Assembly: GCF_002869765.1 (NCBI RefSeq)
Contig: NZ_PNOR01000019.1
Coordinates: 25,256-89,255 of the forward strand
Direction: 5' to 3'
DNA from: Deinococcus planocerae
Lineage (GTDB): Bacteria > Deinococcota > Deinococci > Deinococcales > Deinococcaceae
DNA length: 64,000 bases
This document shows positions 35,488-45,511 of this stretch, one piece after another. Position 1 is the stretch's first letter, and each line of letters opens with the position of its first letter. The notes under the pieces were generated by a model, which saw nothing but the letters and a program-made list of their open reading frames with translations, had not been told where the DNA came from and did no database searches. The position numbers were made by a program, and so were the translations under genes.

Positions 35488-36027
35488 TTAGCTTCCCGGC
35501 AGCGCCTTGGCCTCTTCGAGATGGCGCGCCACGGCGGGCTGGATCTTCGCCGCGTAGGCGCCAACCTGCTGGTCTTTGCTCAGGGGGCGGTAGGTCTCGA
35601 TCAGGTCGAGGGTCATCTGGTGCCCGTTGACCTGCACGTTCTTGTAGGCCGCGTCGAAGGCCGCGCCCGAGAGCGTGGTCAGGCGGTTGTACAGCAGGCG
35701 CTGATCCGCGCCCGGCTTGTCGGCGATACGCACGCCCTTGGCGTTGGCGAGGGCCCGCAGCTCGGCCTGGGCGCGGGTGTGCTCGGTGATCATCTGCTGG
35801 GCGTAGGCGCGCACGTTCTGGTTCGTGCTCTTTTGCAGGGCGAGCTGCGAGGTCGTGATCTCCGTGAGGTTGCTCATGCTCGCCACTTCCATGAACAGCA
35901 CGTCGGTGTCGTTCGAGACCTGCGCGGTGGTCACGGGCCCGACGGGCTGCCCCTGGGCGCCCCCGGCGAGCGCAGCGGGAATGACGAGACTCAAGGCGGT
36001 GGCGGCAGTCAGAAGACGTTTATGCAT
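35488..36027 (-). CDS. DUF4142 ferritin-like exported protein
   Basis: A 179-residue protein with a signal peptide (MHKRLLTAATALSLVIPAAL, cleavage near GGAQG). The mature part matches DUF4142: FMEVASMSNLTEITTSQLAL, then VRAYAQQMITEHTRAQAELR, giving a four-helix bundle. Members are periplasmic and often stress-associated; their role is not established. The start has a GGAGGGT site 6 bp upstream. Confidence 0.9.
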   Translation of the reverse strand: MHKRLLTAATALSLVIPAALAGGAQGQPVGPVTTAQVSNDTDVLFMEVASMSNLTEITTSQLALQKSTNQNVRAYAQQMITEHTRAQAELRALANAKGVRIADKPGADQRLLYNRLTTLSGAAFDAAYKNVQVNGHQMTLDLIETYRPLSKDQQVGAYAAKIQPAVARHLEEAKALPGS

Positions 36028-36326
36028 GGTGGACCCTCCGTTGTTGGACTCCCCCACAGCTTGGCAGAGCGGAGCCCACCGTCCATCCGCCCCGCCTTCA
36101 TCCAGCCGTGACGCCTTCCAAAGACAGCCTTGAGCCCTTTGAGCGGCGTATGAAAAGCTACGGTGGGGACTCGGGTTTCGTTGTGACAAGCCGACCTTAT
36201 AGAAGAGCTTCTATCAGTTGCCTCCTCTCTTTCTTTGTGAGCTGAATCAATTTCTTTGTCAGCTCCTGAAGAGGTCTTGGGGAAAACGCCACACGAGTTG
36301 AGGCTCGCTTCCCCATGCTGGGGCGC

Positions 36327-36683
36327 ATGAAACCCATTTCCCCGCGTCTGCACGGCATCATCGATTACGTCGCCTGCGGCACGATGGTCGCCGCGCCCTC
36401 GCTGCTGGGGCTGAACGGCACCGCCCGCACCGCGTCGTACGCCTTCGCGGGCACGTACTTCGTGATCAGCGCCCTGACCGACTATCCTCCCGCCCTGAGC
36501 CGGATGATTCCCTTCCCCCTCCACGGCAAGATCGAGCTGTCGAGCGTGCCCGCGCTGGCGGCCCTGCCCTTCCTGGTGAGTGCCCTGAAGGGGTCCAAGG
36601 AGCGCGCGTACTTCCTGGGGCTGGCGGGCGTCGTGGTGGGCACCTACAGCCTCACCGACTGGGAGGCGAATCCGGACGCCTGA
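36327..36683 (+). CDS. Small membrane protein, unknown function
   Basis: About 118 residues with four hydrophobic segments (LHGIIDYVACGTMVAAPSLL; AYAF..YFVISALTDYP; LSSVPALAALPFLVSAL; YFLGLAGVVVGTYSL). The ATG at 36327 is chosen over the one at 36315 because only it has a spaced G-rich site; both are possible. A 17-bp stem-loop follows. Confidence 0.75.
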   Translation: MKPISPRLHGIIDYVACGTMVAAPSLLGLNGTARTASYAFAGTYFVISALTDYPPALSRMIPFPLHGKIELSSVPALAALPFLVSALKGSKERAYFLGLAGVVVGTYSLTDWEANPDA

Positions 36684-36695
36684 CAAGACGGGAAA

Positions 36696-36736
36696 GGAGA
36701 GCAGGAGGCCGCGGCGAATGCGGCCTCCTGCTCTCC
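36696..36736. terminator. 17-bp perfect stem-loop between convergent genes
   Basis: GGAGAGCAGGAGGCCGC pairs exactly with 36720-36736 around a 7-nt loop. No long T-run follows on the plus side; a CTTTCC tract follows on the minus side. It serves both the membrane-protein gene and the GH43 gene ending at 36751. Confidence 0.75.
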
Positions 36737-36750
36737 CGGGTTCTGGCGCG

Positions 36751-38568
36751 TCAGTCCTTCAGCCGGTACACCCGCACGTAGTCGAAGCGGGTGGTGAAGC
36801 CCGCCCCACCCATCGAGACGAGGCCGATCTTCGCCTGCCCGAGGGAGTGGGTCCAGGTGCCGCCGCGTGTCCAGTTCACCCCGTCGCGGCTGGAGTAGCC
36901 CGTGTAGGTCTCCTCGTTGCCCCTGGCCCGGCGCACGACCCGCAGCCAGGTATCGCGGCCCGGCGAGGCGAGGACCGTGTTGCCGTAACGGGGGTAACCC
37001 GCCGGGGCCTCCGCGGCGGAGACCTCCTTGGCGAACTCGATCTGACGGGTGTTGAAGTTGGAGAACACGGCGACCTTGAGGTAGCGGTTGTCGTCCCCGT
37101 ACACGACGAGGCCGCCCTGCGAGTAGTTGAAACAGCAGCCCGAGTCGGGGAGATTGATATTGAGCTTGACCTCGACGGCGTAGTTCCCCGCGGGCGCGTC
37201 CTCGGTCAGCACGGACGCGTTGTTGCTGTCCACGAAAAGGTCGGCGGACTGCGTGTCGAAGCGGAAGGTGCCGCTTTCCAGTCCGGCGACGCCCTCGGCA
37301 GGCGGGCGCACCCACGTCCAGCGGGGGGCGAGGGTGGCCTCGGTGAACTCGTCGCTGTAGGCGTCGAGCCTCTCGCCCAAGGCGTCGTTCGCGACCACGG
37401 GCGAGGCGGGCGCGGTCTTCTCGCCGGGCCGGGCGGCGGGGGCAGGCTGGGGGGTGTCGGACGCCCAGGCTCCGCCCCGCACGGTGGGCCAGCCGTCCAC
37501 CCAGTCCACGGGATCGAGGAGCATCGGGCGCTTGTTGATGTTCCGCGTCACGTCGATGTAGGGGTCGAAGCGGTCGATGGCGTGGTAGGCGGTCCAGTCG
37601 CGCCCGGCGGCGTCCTGGAAGACGACGTTGTGGCCGGGGCCGACCCAGCGGTTGCCGTTCATGCTGAGCACGGGGGTGCCGCCCACGCGGGGGTCCAGCA
37701 GCGACACGCCGTCCTTGTCCACGAAGGGCCCCGTCGGGCTGGCCGAGCGGCCCACGAAGACGCTGTAACCCGTCAGCGGCCCGCCGCAGCAGTTCGTGGC
37801 GGAGGCCATCAGGTAGTAGAAGCCCTCGTGCCGCACGACCTGGGCGCCCTCGTAACGGTTGTCGAGGGCGACTTCCTTCTGGGTGGCCGGGTCGGTCCTC
37901 AGCCCGTCCGCGCTGAGCTGCCGCACCGAGATGCCGCCGAAGTAGCTCCCGTAGTACATCCAGCGGGTGCCGGAGGCGTCGGTCAGGACCTCGGGGTCGA
38001 ACACCCAGCGCCGCCCGTTGGGGTCCGCGCCGGGTTGGGGGGCGGGTTGCGGCTCCACGACGGGCGCGCCGCTGTCCGTCCAGGGGCCGGTTGGCGTGGG
38101 CCCGGTCGCCACCCCGATGGCGCTGCCGCCCGCCTTGGTGTCCGACGCGGTGTAGTAGAGCAGGTACCTGTCCCCCTGCCTGACCACCTCGGGGGCCCAC
38201 AATCCCGCGTCGTCCTTCACCCAGCTCGGCTTGGCCGTGAAGGCGTCGCCCACGTACGTCCAGTTCACGAGGTCGGTGGACTTCGCCATGCTGATGAGGT
38301 GGAAGATCAGGTTGCCGCCCACGTCGCGGTCGGTGGAGTTGTGCGGGTCGGTGGTGCAGTAGAGATACCAGTTGGAATCCGGGCCCCGCAGGATGTCGGG
38401 GTCGGCGCAGGACTCGACGCGGGTGCCGTCCGCCTTCGTGATGACGGGCGGGTTGGAGTAGGTGCGCCCCGTCTGGGGAGGCTGGAAACGGTCGCACCCC
38501 GACAGGAGCAGGGCGCCGAGAACGGAGGGGGCGAGCAGGGCGGAGCGCAATCGGGCGGGGCGCGTCAT
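36751..38568 (-). CDS. GH43 glycoside hydrolase lipoprotein with C-terminal beta-sandwich
   Basis: A 605-residue exported enzyme. The signal ends in a lipobox (LLLSGC), so it is membrane-tethered. The five-bladed GH43 catalytic domain (about 35-380) shows Asp in SCADPDILRG, a second Asp in RRWVFDPEVL, and Glu in NRYEGAQVV. Residues about 400-605 form a concanavalin-like domain (DEFTEATLAPRWTWVRP, then FTTRFDYVRVYR) like the GH43_C2 module of xylosidases. Likely substrate is arabinan or (arabino)xylan side chains. It is the last gene of a run starting at 44205 (minus strand). Confidence 0.9.
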   Translation of the reverse strand: MTRPARLRSALLAPSVLGALLLSGCDRFQPPQTGRTYSNPPVITKADGTRVESCADPDILRGPDSNWYLYCTTDPHNSTDRDVGGNLIFHLISMAKSTDLVNWTYVGDAFTAKPSWVKDDAGLWAPEVVRQGDRYLLYYTASDTKAGGSAIGVATGPTPTGPWTDSGAPVVEPQPAPQPGADPNGRRWVFDPEVLTDASGTRWMYYGSYFGGISVRQLSADGLRTDPATQKEVALDNRYEGAQVVRHEGFYYLMASATNCCGGPLTGYSVFVGRSASPTGPFVDKDGVSLLDPRVGGTPVLSMNGNRWVGPGHNVVFQDAAGRDWTAYHAIDRFDPYIDVTRNINKRPMLLDPVDWVDGWPTVRGGAWASDTPQPAPAARPGEKTAPASPVVANDALGERLDAYSDEFTEATLAPRWTWVRPPAEGVAGLESGTFRFDTQSADLFVDSNNASVLTEDAPAGNYAVEVKLNINLPDSGCCFNYSQGGLVVYGDDNRYLKVAVFSNFNTRQIEFAKEVSAAEAPAGYPRYGNTVLASPGRDTWLRVVRRARGNEETYTGYSSRDGVNWTRGGTWTHSLGQAKIGLVSMGGAGFTTRFDYVRVYRLKD

Positions 38569-38597
38569 TCGAACCTCGGAGGGGAAAGCGTGAAGGG

Positions 38598-39518
38598 TCA
38601 GGAGTGGACCGACTCGGGCAGCGCGGACGGCACCCCGCCCTGCCACCGCAGCGGCGCGGCGTGGAGTTGCCGTTTGGTGCGTTCCTCGTTCCAGGCGTGG
38701 AAGATCAGGATGTCCTCGCCGCCGCCCTGGGTGACGCTGGCGTGGCCGGGGCCGCGCAGGTGCCCGGCGGTCCGCAGCACGTTCGCGCCGGGGCTGGGCT
38801 CCGTCCACGGGCCGAGCGGGTGGTCGGCGACCGCGTGCCCCACCCCGTAGCTCTCGTTCGTCCACGCGCCCCCCGAGTACAGCAGGTGATACCCGCCGCC
38901 CCGGTAGAGCACGAAGGGGCCTTCGAGCGTGTGCCAGTCGTACACGGCGCCGTACATCGTGCGCGCCCGCTGGTAGATCTGCCAGTCCCCGGTCGCGCGC
39001 AGGATCGTCTGCGTCCCCTCCAGCCGCGTCATGTCGTGCAGCTCGGCGGCGGCGAGCACGGTGCCGGGGCGGTCGGTCGTCAGGTCGTCGCGCGCGAAGA
39101 ACAGCCACCACGAGCCGTCGGGCGCCTGGAAGGGGTGCGGGTCGATGGCGAAGGGCTCGTCCGGCGTCATGTTCACGCCGAGGTCGGTGAAGGGCCCGAG
39201 CGGATCATTCGAGGTCGCCACCCGCAGGTGGTGCCCCTTGTCCCCCTGCCCCACCGAGTAATACAGGTAGAAAGTGTCCCCGTTGCGCGCGACCTCGGGT
39301 GCCCAGTAGTCCTGCTCCTCCGGGGTCAGCGGCTCCAGCGCCCCCCCGTGCGAGGTCCAGTGAACGAGGTCGGTCGAGGACAGCACCTCGAAGGCCCGCA
39401 CGCCCTCCCGCCCGTTGAGGCCGGTGCCGTACGCGTAGTACGTGCCGTCCACGAGGAGCACGAAGGGATCGGCGAAGTTGGCGGGATAGAGGGGGTCCTG
39501 GGGGAGGGGATCACGCAT
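38598..39518 (-). CDS. GH43-family glycosidase, cytoplasmic
   Basis: A 306-residue single-domain enzyme without a signal peptide. GH43 residues: Asp in [11 protein letters not shown], Asp in FAIDPHPFQ, Glu in [11 protein letters not shown]. It would cleave imported arabinosides or xylosides inside the cell. It lies 29 bp upstream of the lipoprotein GH43 gene. The ATG at 39518 has a weak AAAGG site; longer upstream readings lack family sequence. Confidence 0.88.
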   Translation of the reverse strand: MRDPLPQDPLYPANFADPFVLLVDGTYYAYGTGLNGREGVRAFEVLSSTDLVHWTSHGGALEPLTPEEQDYWAPEVARNGDTFYLYYSVGQGDKGHHLRVATSNDPLGPFTDLGVNMTPDEPFAIDPHPFQAPDGSWWLFFARDDLTTDRPGTVLAAAELHDMTRLEGTQTILRATGDWQIYQRARTMYGAVYDWHTLEGPFVLYRGGGYHLLYSGGAWTNESYGVGHAVADHPLGPWTEPSPGANVLRTAGHLRGPGHASVTQGGGEDILIFHAWNEERTKRQLHAAPLRWQGGVPSALPESVHS

Positions 39519-39720
39519 GGAGGGCCTTTCGCGGGAGAAGACGGTGGGGTTGAGGAGGAAGGCCGGAGGTCTGTTTGAGGGGACCTTCGTAGGAGACGGG
39601 AGGCGACTGGAGGGCGCTTGCGGTGCCTCTCTCCCGTCTCCCCACGAGGGGGGCACGGGACGCCGCAAGCCGCCACCGAGCGACACGGCCCGTCAACTCG
39701 GCCCGTCAACTCCCCTGACC
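39519..39720. other. Gap before the cytoplasmic GH43 gene
   Basis: 202 bp probably hold a promoter for the two downstream GH43 genes. A degenerate copy of the palindromic repeat (CTCTCCCGTCTCCCCACGAG, near 39628-39650) is the only structure seen. Confidence 0.45.
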
Positions 39721-40752
39721 TCAGGGTGTCGGCCTCGCCTGCGGGGTCACGGTCGGGCCACTCACCCGTACTTTGCCGCCGCCGAAGGTCACCCGGTCGA
39801 GGTACAGGCTGCGGTAGCCCACGTCGTCCCCGATGCGCCCCGCCGTCCAGGCGTGGTAGGCGAGCCAGGTGCGCCCCGCCCCGTCGGTGATGACCGTCTG
39901 GTGCCCCGGCCCGGCGACCGTGCCCTTGCTCACGAGGATGGGGTTCTCGGGCGCCTTGCGGTAGGGCCCGGTGACCCGGGAGGCGGTCGCGTAGCCCACC
40001 GCGTACAGGTCGCTGTTGAAGGGGCCCGCCGAGTACAGCAGGTAGTACACGCCGCCCTCGCGGTGCAGGGTGGGCGCCTCGATCACGTTGCCCTCCCAGA
40101 GCTGGAAGTTCTGGATCAGGGCCGTCTCCTTGCCGGTGAGCCTCAGCCCGGTCGCGTCGAGGGGCTGGAGGTAGATGTTGGTGGCCTGGTTGCAGCAGTT
40201 GCCGTCGTTCTTCCACAGCAGGTAGACCTTGCCGTCCGCGTCCCGGAAGGGGCTGGCGTCGATGCTGCCTCCCTCGCCGAGCTGGCAGACGAGGGGGCCG
40301 CCCGGCGCGGGCTGGAAGGGCCCGGCGGGGACCGCCGAGGTCGCCGCGCCGATGCACTGGCGCCCGCTCTCCTCGTGCCACGCGGTGAAGTACAGGACGT
40401 ACCTGTTGCCCACCCGCGCCACCTCGGGCGCCCAGGTGCGGCCCAGCTTGGCCCAGCCCGGCAGCGTGGGCATCACGTCGCCGCCCACCTCCCAGCGCAC
40501 GAGGTCGCGGCTGACCGCGTGGGGCACGTTGGCGCTCGCGCTGTTCGTCGCGTAGGCGTGGTAGGTGTTCCCCACCTTCAGGATGAAGGGGTCGGGGAAG
40601 TTCTGGTCGAGAACCGGGTTCTGGAAGGTGCCCGCGGCAGCCGTGGCGGGCCGGGCCGCCGTGCCCCCAGCCCCCCCCGCGAGGGAGGAGGCCGGGGCGA
40701 GCACGGTGCCGAGCGTCAGGGCGAGGGCGAGGCGGGGAGCGGCCCTGAGCAC
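39721..40752 (-). CDS. GH43-family glycosidase, exported
   Basis: A 343-residue enzyme with a signal peptide ([20 protein letters not shown]). GH43 residues: Asp in [10 protein letters not shown], Asp in [10 protein letters not shown], Glu in [10 protein letters not shown]. It starts at a GTG placed 5 nt after GGAG, 2 bp after the stop of the permease gene, so it is coupled to the transporter. It should act on polysaccharide outside the cytoplasmic membrane. Confidence 0.9.
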   Translation of the reverse strand: MLRAAPRLALALTLGTVLAPASSLAGGAGGTAARPATAAAGTFQNPVLDQNFPDPFILKVGNTYHAYATNSASANVPHAVSRDLVRWEVGGDVMPTLPGWAKLGRTWAPEVARVGNRYVLYFTAWHEESGRQCIGAATSAVPAGPFQPAPGGPLVCQLGEGGSIDASPFRDADGKVYLLWKNDGNCCNQATNIYLQPLDATGLRLTGKETALIQNFQLWEGNVIEAPTLHREGGVYYLLYSAGPFNSDLYAVGYATASRVTGPYRKAPENPILVSKGTVAGPGHQTVITDGAGRTWLAYHAWTAGRIGDDVGYRSLYLDRVTFGGGKVRVSGPTVTPQARPTP

Positions 40753-40754
40753 GC

Positions 40755-41636
40755 TCACTCCTTCATTCCGGTGGTCGACAGACCCGCGATCAGGTAGCGC
40801 TGGGCGAGCAGGTAGGCGATCAGCACCGGAATCGAGGCGATGGCAGTCGAGGCCATCAGCTTGCCGTACTCGGTGACGTAGCGCTGCGAGAAGGTGTTCA
40901 CGCCGACGGGCAGGGTGAGCTTGTCGAGATCGGTGATCACGAAGGTGGGCCAGATGAAGTTGTTCCACGAGCCCATGAAGGCGAAGACGGCCAGCGTCAC
41001 GAGCGAGGGGATACTCAGCGGCAAGATCACGTGCCACAGCACCTGGAGGGAGTTCGCGCCGTCGAGCCGCGCGGCCTCCTCCAGTTCCTTGGGCAGCCCC
41101 ATGAAAAACTGCCGCAGCAGAAAGACGCCGAACGCCCCCGCCAGCCCCGGCCAGATCAGCGAGTGGAAGGAGTTGATCCAGTCGAAGCGGATCATCATCA
41201 GGTACGACGGGATCAGGGTGATCACGCCCGGGATCATCAGCGAGCCGAGGATGAACCAGAAGATCGCGTCGCGGCCCGGGAACCGCATCCGCGCGAGGGG
41301 ATAGGCCGTCAGGGCGCACAGGGCGACGTGAAGCACCGTGTAGACGGTCGCCACGAAAAAGGAGTTCCACATCCACCGGAGGATGTTGCCGTCCGGGGAA
41401 GTCAGCACCTCGCGGTAGTTCTCCAGGGTGGGGCGCGCCGGGAACCACTGGGTCGGCGTGGAGATCACGTCCGTCTCGGGCTTGATCGAGGTGGTGATCA
41501 TCCAGTACATCGGCGCCAGGAAGAGCAGGGCGAGCAGGCACAGCAGCAAGAAGCGCGGCACGTCGCGCGGGCCACGGCGGGGCGGGGCGTCACGCGTGGT
41601 GGCGACCGCCGGAAGGTCGCGGGCGGGCGCGGCCAT
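40755..41636 (-). CDS. ABC sugar permease, MalG-type (second locus)
   Basis: A 293-residue permease. Six likely membrane segments begin with [20 protein letters not shown]; the EAA loop reads [20 protein letters not shown]. Its start is 1 bp after the stop of the preceding permease gene, so the two are co-translated. It belongs to the arabino/xylo-oligosaccharide importer inferred from the flanking GH43 genes. Confidence 0.94.
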   Translation of the reverse strand: MAAPARDLPAVATTRDAPPRRGPRDVPRFLLLCLLALLFLAPMYWMITTSIKPETDVISTPTQWFPARPTLENYREVLTSPDGNILRWMWNSFFVATVYTVLHVALCALTAYPLARMRFPGRDAIFWFILGSLMIPGVITLIPSYLMMIRFDWINSFHSLIWPGLAGAFGVFLLRQFFMGLPKELEEAARLDGANSLQVLWHVILPLSIPSLVTLAVFAFMGSWNNFIWPTFVITDLDKLTLPVGVNTFSQRYVTEYGKLMASTAIASIPVLIAYLLAQRYLIAGLSTTGMKE

Positions 41637-41637
41637 C

Positions 41638-42579
41638 TCAGGTTCCTTCCCGGGCGTCGCGCGCCATGATCCGGAACTGCAACACCGTGAAGATCAGCAT
41701 GGCGAGCCCGAACATGAACGACATCGCGGCGGCGCTGGAGAACTGGTTGTTCGTAAAGGCCTCCTCGGTGATGTACTGGATGGCACTCTGGGTCGTGCGG
41801 TTGGGCCCGCCGTTGGTGATCACCAGGGTCTGCCCGAAGAGCTGGAAGCTCGCCAGCACCGTCGTCACGAACACGAAGAGGGTCACGGGCCCGAGCAGCG
41901 GCCAGGTGATGAAGCGGAACTTGGGCCACGCGGTCGCGCCGTCGATCTCGGCGGCCTCGTAGAGGCTCTGGGAGATGTTGCCGAGCGCGGCGAGGTAGAG
42001 CGTCATGTTGAAGCCGATGGTCCACCACAGCGTCCCGACGACGACCGGAATCCAGGCGAGCCCTTCGGAGGACAGGAAGGGCAGCGGCTGAAGGCCCAGC
42101 AGGTCGGTGCGCACCGCGTTCACGAGCCCGATCTGGTTGTCGAACATCCAGCGCCACAAGATGCCCATCACCGAGACGGTCAGGATGCCCGGCAGAAAGA
42201 ACACCGCCCGGAAAAAGCTGCGCCCGAAGATGGGCCGGTAGAGCAGCAGCGCGAGCCCCAGCGACACGGCCACGAGCAGCGGCACGCTCAGGATGGTGAA
42301 AAAGCCCGTGTTGCGCATCGAGTTCCAGAAAAACTGCGCCTGCGGGGTGCTGAAATCGAAGAGGTTGCGGTAGTACTCCAGCCCCACGAAAGGCCGCGTC
42401 TCGGCGAGCAGGTCCCAGCGGTGCAGGCTCACCCAGAAGCCGTACCCGACCGGATACACCACGAAGACCAAGAACAGCAGCATGAAGGGCAGCAGATACA
42501 GGTACGGCGTCAGCCCGCTGTTCTCGAAGCTGCGCCGCCGCCGGGGCGGAACGTTCTCGCGCGGCAGGCTGAGGCTCAT
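41638..42579 (-). CDS. ABC sugar permease, MalF-type (second locus)
   Basis: A 313-residue permease with a short basic N-terminus (PPRRRRSFENSG) and membrane segments starting YLYLLPFMLLFLVFVVYPVG. EAA loop: YEAAEIDGATAWPKFRFITW. The start codon is ATG at 42579. It forms a pair with the downstream MalG-type subunit. Confidence 0.94.
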   Translation of the reverse strand: MSLSLPRENVPPRRRRSFENSGLTPYLYLLPFMLLFLVFVVYPVGYGFWVSLHRWDLLAETRPFVGLEYYRNLFDFSTPQAQFFWNSMRNTGFFTILSVPLLVAVSLGLALLLYRPIFGRSFFRAVFFLPGILTVSVMGILWRWMFDNQIGLVNAVRTDLLGLQPLPFLSSEGLAWIPVVVGTLWWTIGFNMTLYLAALGNISQSLYEAAEIDGATAWPKFRFITWPLLGPVTLFVFVTTVLASFQLFGQTLVITNGGPNRTTQSAIQYITEEAFTNNQFSSAAAMSFMFGLAMLIFTVLQFRIMARDAREGT

Positions 42580-42879
42580 GCCCGCCCCCCCTGGGGGCCG
42601 GAGGCGAAGGGCCGCCGCGAATGCCGGGGAAGGGGGCATTCGCGGCGGGGGGCGCGGCGCGGGATAGGGAACGTCATCTCAGGCACCTTCTCTTTCTGGG
42701 TGAGGGCGGCGGGGCGGGTGGCCTCGGGGCGGGGCGCTCCTGGGGAGGTGAGGGGGTGAAGGGGCGCCGGTCACGGGCGCGTCCACTTCGGACGTGTGCC
42801 TCTCGTCCTCCGTTTGCATCCGTGACCGGCGTGGGGGTCTCTTCAGTCGGCCTGCCGCCTGACCGCTCCTACCGGGCCC
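42580..42879. other. 300-bp gap between binding-protein and permease genes (second locus)
   Basis: It contains the 14-bp stem-loop listed separately; the rest is G-rich with no convincing ORF. Confidence 0.5.
42612..42648 (-). terminator. Stem-loop between binding-protein and permease genes (second locus)
   Basis: CCGCCGCGAATGCC (42612-42625) pairs perfectly with 42635-42648 around a 9-nt loop. There is no strong T-run, so mRNA protection or partial termination is more likely than full termination. The same position is occupied by a hairpin in the first locus. Confidence 0.6.
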
Positions 42880-44205
42880 TTACTGGAAGGACTTGCGGGC
42901 CTGCGTGATCTGCTTGTTGGCCTCGCTCACCCCGGCGTCGAGGGCGGCTTTCACGCTCTGCTTGCCGCTGTAGGCGTTCGCCCAGGCGTTGTCGAAGGGC
43001 CCGAGCACCTGGCCGCCCCAGGGGAAGCCGCTCGTGGCGTAGATGCTGCCGAGCTTGCTGAACACGCCCGCGATAGGCCGGCCCTCGAACTTCTTGTCGC
43101 GCGCGACGACGGGCGACACCGGCAGGCTGCCCGCCTCGGTCCACGCCAGGTTCTGGGCGGGCGCGGTCATCCAGTCCATGAACTCCAGCGAGGCCCGGCG
43201 CTTGTTGGCGTCGTACCCGGCGCGCTGGCGCGGGAGGGTCAGGTGGCTCGACCCGCCCCACGCGGCGTCTTTCTGATTGCCGATGCGCGGCACAAAGGCC
43301 ACGCCGAAGTTCAGCTTCTGCTGCTCGAAGCGGTCGGTGTACCACTGCCCGCTGGGGAAGAAGCAGACCTTGCCCTGGCTGAAAGCCGCGAGTTCGGCCT
43401 CCTCGGTGCTGTTCGGGCGGGCCACGCCATGCTTTTGCACGAGGTCCACCAGGAACTGCACGGCCTCGACCGCCTGCGGGGAGTTGAAGTTGGCGTTGAG
43501 GTTTCGGTCCACGAGCGAGCCGCCGTTTTGCAAGATGGCGGCGTAGGCGAGTCGCGAGCCCACCCAGTTGTTGTACAGGCTCATGCCCCAGGTGCTGAGG
43601 TTCGCCTTGTTGAAGCCCGCCTGACCGGCCTTCTTGCCGCTCGTGTCGGTCGTGCACTGCTGGGCGGCCCGCAGGAGTTCGGCGCGGGTGGTGGGCACCT
43701 TGGTGACGCCCGACTTCTGCATCAGGTCCTTGTTGTAAAACATCACGTACGCGACCGACGAGATGGGCACCCCGTAGGACTTGCCCTCGTAGTTGGCCGT
43801 CTGGAACAGCGGCCCGTAGTAGCGCGCCTTGTCGATGCCCGCCGTGCGCAGCTCCGCGTCGGTCAGCGGCGACACGGCCCCGCGCGCGATGAAGTTGGTG
43901 ATCTGGTCCTCGTTGATCACCACCACGTCGGGCGCCCGGCCCGAGGCGACGAGCGACGGGAGCTGCTGCCAGGTCGTGCCCCACGGCTGCGCCTGCCCCC
44001 GCACCTGGATGTTGGGGTGGGCGGCGTTGAACTGCTGAATCAGGCGCTCCATCACGGGCCGGTCGGCGCCGGTGAAGCCGTGCAGGAAGGTGAGCTGCAC
44101 CCGGGGGCCGGTGTAGGCCGACTGGGTGGAGGACTGGGCCCCGGCGGCCCCCAGGGCGAGCAGGGCGAGCAGGGCAGTGCGGCGGGCGGCGGGAATGCGC
44201 TTCAT
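42880..44205 (-). CDS. ABC transporter sugar-binding protein (second locus)
   Basis: A 441-residue secreted protein. Signal peptide [20 protein letters not shown] with cleavage near AGA-QSS. Family-1 features: [48 protein letters not shown]. The start is preceded by GGAGGT at good spacing. It heads the GH43/permease operon. Confidence 0.93.
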   Translation of the reverse strand: MKRIPAARRTALLALLALGAAGAQSSTQSAYTGPRVQLTFLHGFTGADRPVMERLIQQFNAAHPNIQVRGQAQPWGTTWQQLPSLVASGRAPDVVVINEDQITNFIARGAVSPLTDAELRTAGIDKARYYGPLFQTANYEGKSYGVPISSVAYVMFYNKDLMQKSGVTKVPTTRAELLRAAQQCTTDTSGKKAGQAGFNKANLSTWGMSLYNNWVGSRLAYAAILQNGGSLVDRNLNANFNSPQAVEAVQFLVDLVQKHGVARPNSTEEAELAAFSQGKVCFFPSGQWYTDRFEQQKLNFGVAFVPRIGNQKDAAWGGSSHLTLPRQRAGYDANKRRASLEFMDWMTAPAQNLAWTEAGSLPVSPVVARDKKFEGRPIAGVFSKLGSIYATSGFPWGGQVLGPFDNAWANAYSGKQSVKAALDAGVSEANKQITQARKSFQ

Positions 44206-44717
44206 GAGACCTCCAGGGTCAGGGAAGCCGCCCCGAAAAGGGGCAGCGTGGATGCGCGGGCTAGACAGCGGCAGTCGGGACAACGCCTCAGCGTTTATAG
44301 GAGGGGGTTTTCTTGCTGGCAGGGTACACCGCCCCCCGGAGGCCGTCAAATGTGCCCTCCCGCGCTTTGGTCCCGGGTGAAGGCCGTCTTTTTCTCCGCC
44401 TCCGCGGGTCGTGGCGGCTCCTTACGCCCCGGCTCACCTCGGGCGCCCGGGCGTGGCTTTCCGGCATGGCGCCCGCAAGCCGCGCCCAGACGCGGGGTTT
44501 CTGGAAAGACCAGTTGCCGGACGGGCCGGGACCCGGGGTCCGGGGCACGTAAGGCCGCGCGTCTGGGCTCCCAAGCCTGACGTGGGGATGAACACTTCTT
44601 TAATCATTGCCCGGGGCCACCGCAGAGATAAGGAGAGGCTCAAGGCGCCGCGACCGGAGAGGTTGACTCGCCGTTCCCGGGGCCCGTACGCTCCCGGCGC
44701 AGGGAAGGGAGGCCGCT
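44206..44717. other. 512-bp divergent control region
   Basis: No ORF here has coding character. On the minus strand TATAAA (complement of 44294-44299) could be the -10 element for the binding-protein operon. A GC-rich inverted region near 44511-44550 and moderately AT-rich DNA at 44588-44610 are the other visible features. No regulator-type palindrome was found. Confidence 0.4.
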
Positions 44718-45500
44718 ATGGGAATGCTGGAGGGGAAGGTCGCTTTCGTCACCGGGGGTGCGAGCGGGATCGGGGCGGGGACGGCGCGGCGGTTCGCCGA
44801 GGAGGGGGCGCAGGTCATGATCGCGGACGTGCAGCCGCAGGAGGGCGCGCGCGTGCAGGGCGAGATCGTCGCCGCGGGGGGGCAGGCCGCCTACGTGGAC
44901 TGCGACGTGAGCGACCCGCAGGCCGTGCGCGCGGCGGTCGAGGCCACCGTCTCGCAGTTCGGGGGGCTCGACGTCGTGTTCGCCAACGCGGGCATCAACG
45001 GGGTGTGGGCCCCCATCGACGAGCTCCAGCCGGAGGAGTGGGACCGCACCCTCGACATCAACCTCAAGGGCACGTACCTCACCGTGCATTTCGCGGTGCC
45101 GCACCTCAAGGCGCGGGGCGGCGGCAGCATCATCATCACGAGCAGCGTGAACGGCAACCGCACCTTCTCCAGCCCGGGCGCGAGCGCCTACAGCACCTCC
45201 AAGGCCGGGCAGGTCGCCTTCATGAAGATGATCGCCCTGGAGCTGGGGCGCCACGGGATTCGTTGCAACGCGGTGTGCCCGGGCCTGATCCACACGAACA
45301 TCGAGGAGCGCACCGAGCACCGCAACACGGAAGAGATCGGCATCGAGGTCGAGCTGCCGCAGGGCAGCCCGGCGCTCAACGAGGGTGAGGGCGACCCCGT
45401 GGACGTGGCGGACACCTGCCTCTTCCTGGCCTCCAACCTCGGGCGGCACGTTTCGGGCGTGGAGATCTACGTGGACGGCGGGGCGTCGCTGCTGCGCTGA
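44718..45500 (+). CDS. SDR-family oxidoreductase
   Basis: A 260-residue classical SDR. Motifs: TGGASGIGAGTARRF cofactor loop, FANAGINGVW, catalytic Tyr/Lys in YSTSKAGQ. An Asp at the end of strand 2 (IADVQP) suggests NAD(H) preference. The ATG at 44718 has AAGGGAGG 8 bp upstream. Divergent from the sugar locus, so a role in the same sugar pathway is possible but not shown. Confidence 0.9.
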   Translation: MGMLEGKVAFVTGGASGIGAGTARRFAEEGAQVMIADVQPQEGARVQGEIVAAGGQAAYVDCDVSDPQAVRAAVEATVSQFGGLDVVFANAGINGVWAPIDELQPEEWDRTLDINLKGTYLTVHFAVPHLKARGGGSIIITSSVNGNRTFSSPGASAYSTSKAGQVAFMKMIALELGRHGIRCNAVCPGLIHTNIEERTEHRNTEEIGIEVELPQGSPALNEGEGDPVDVADTCLFLASNLGRHVSGVEIYVDGGASLLR

Positions 45501-45511
45501 GCGCCGGAGGG

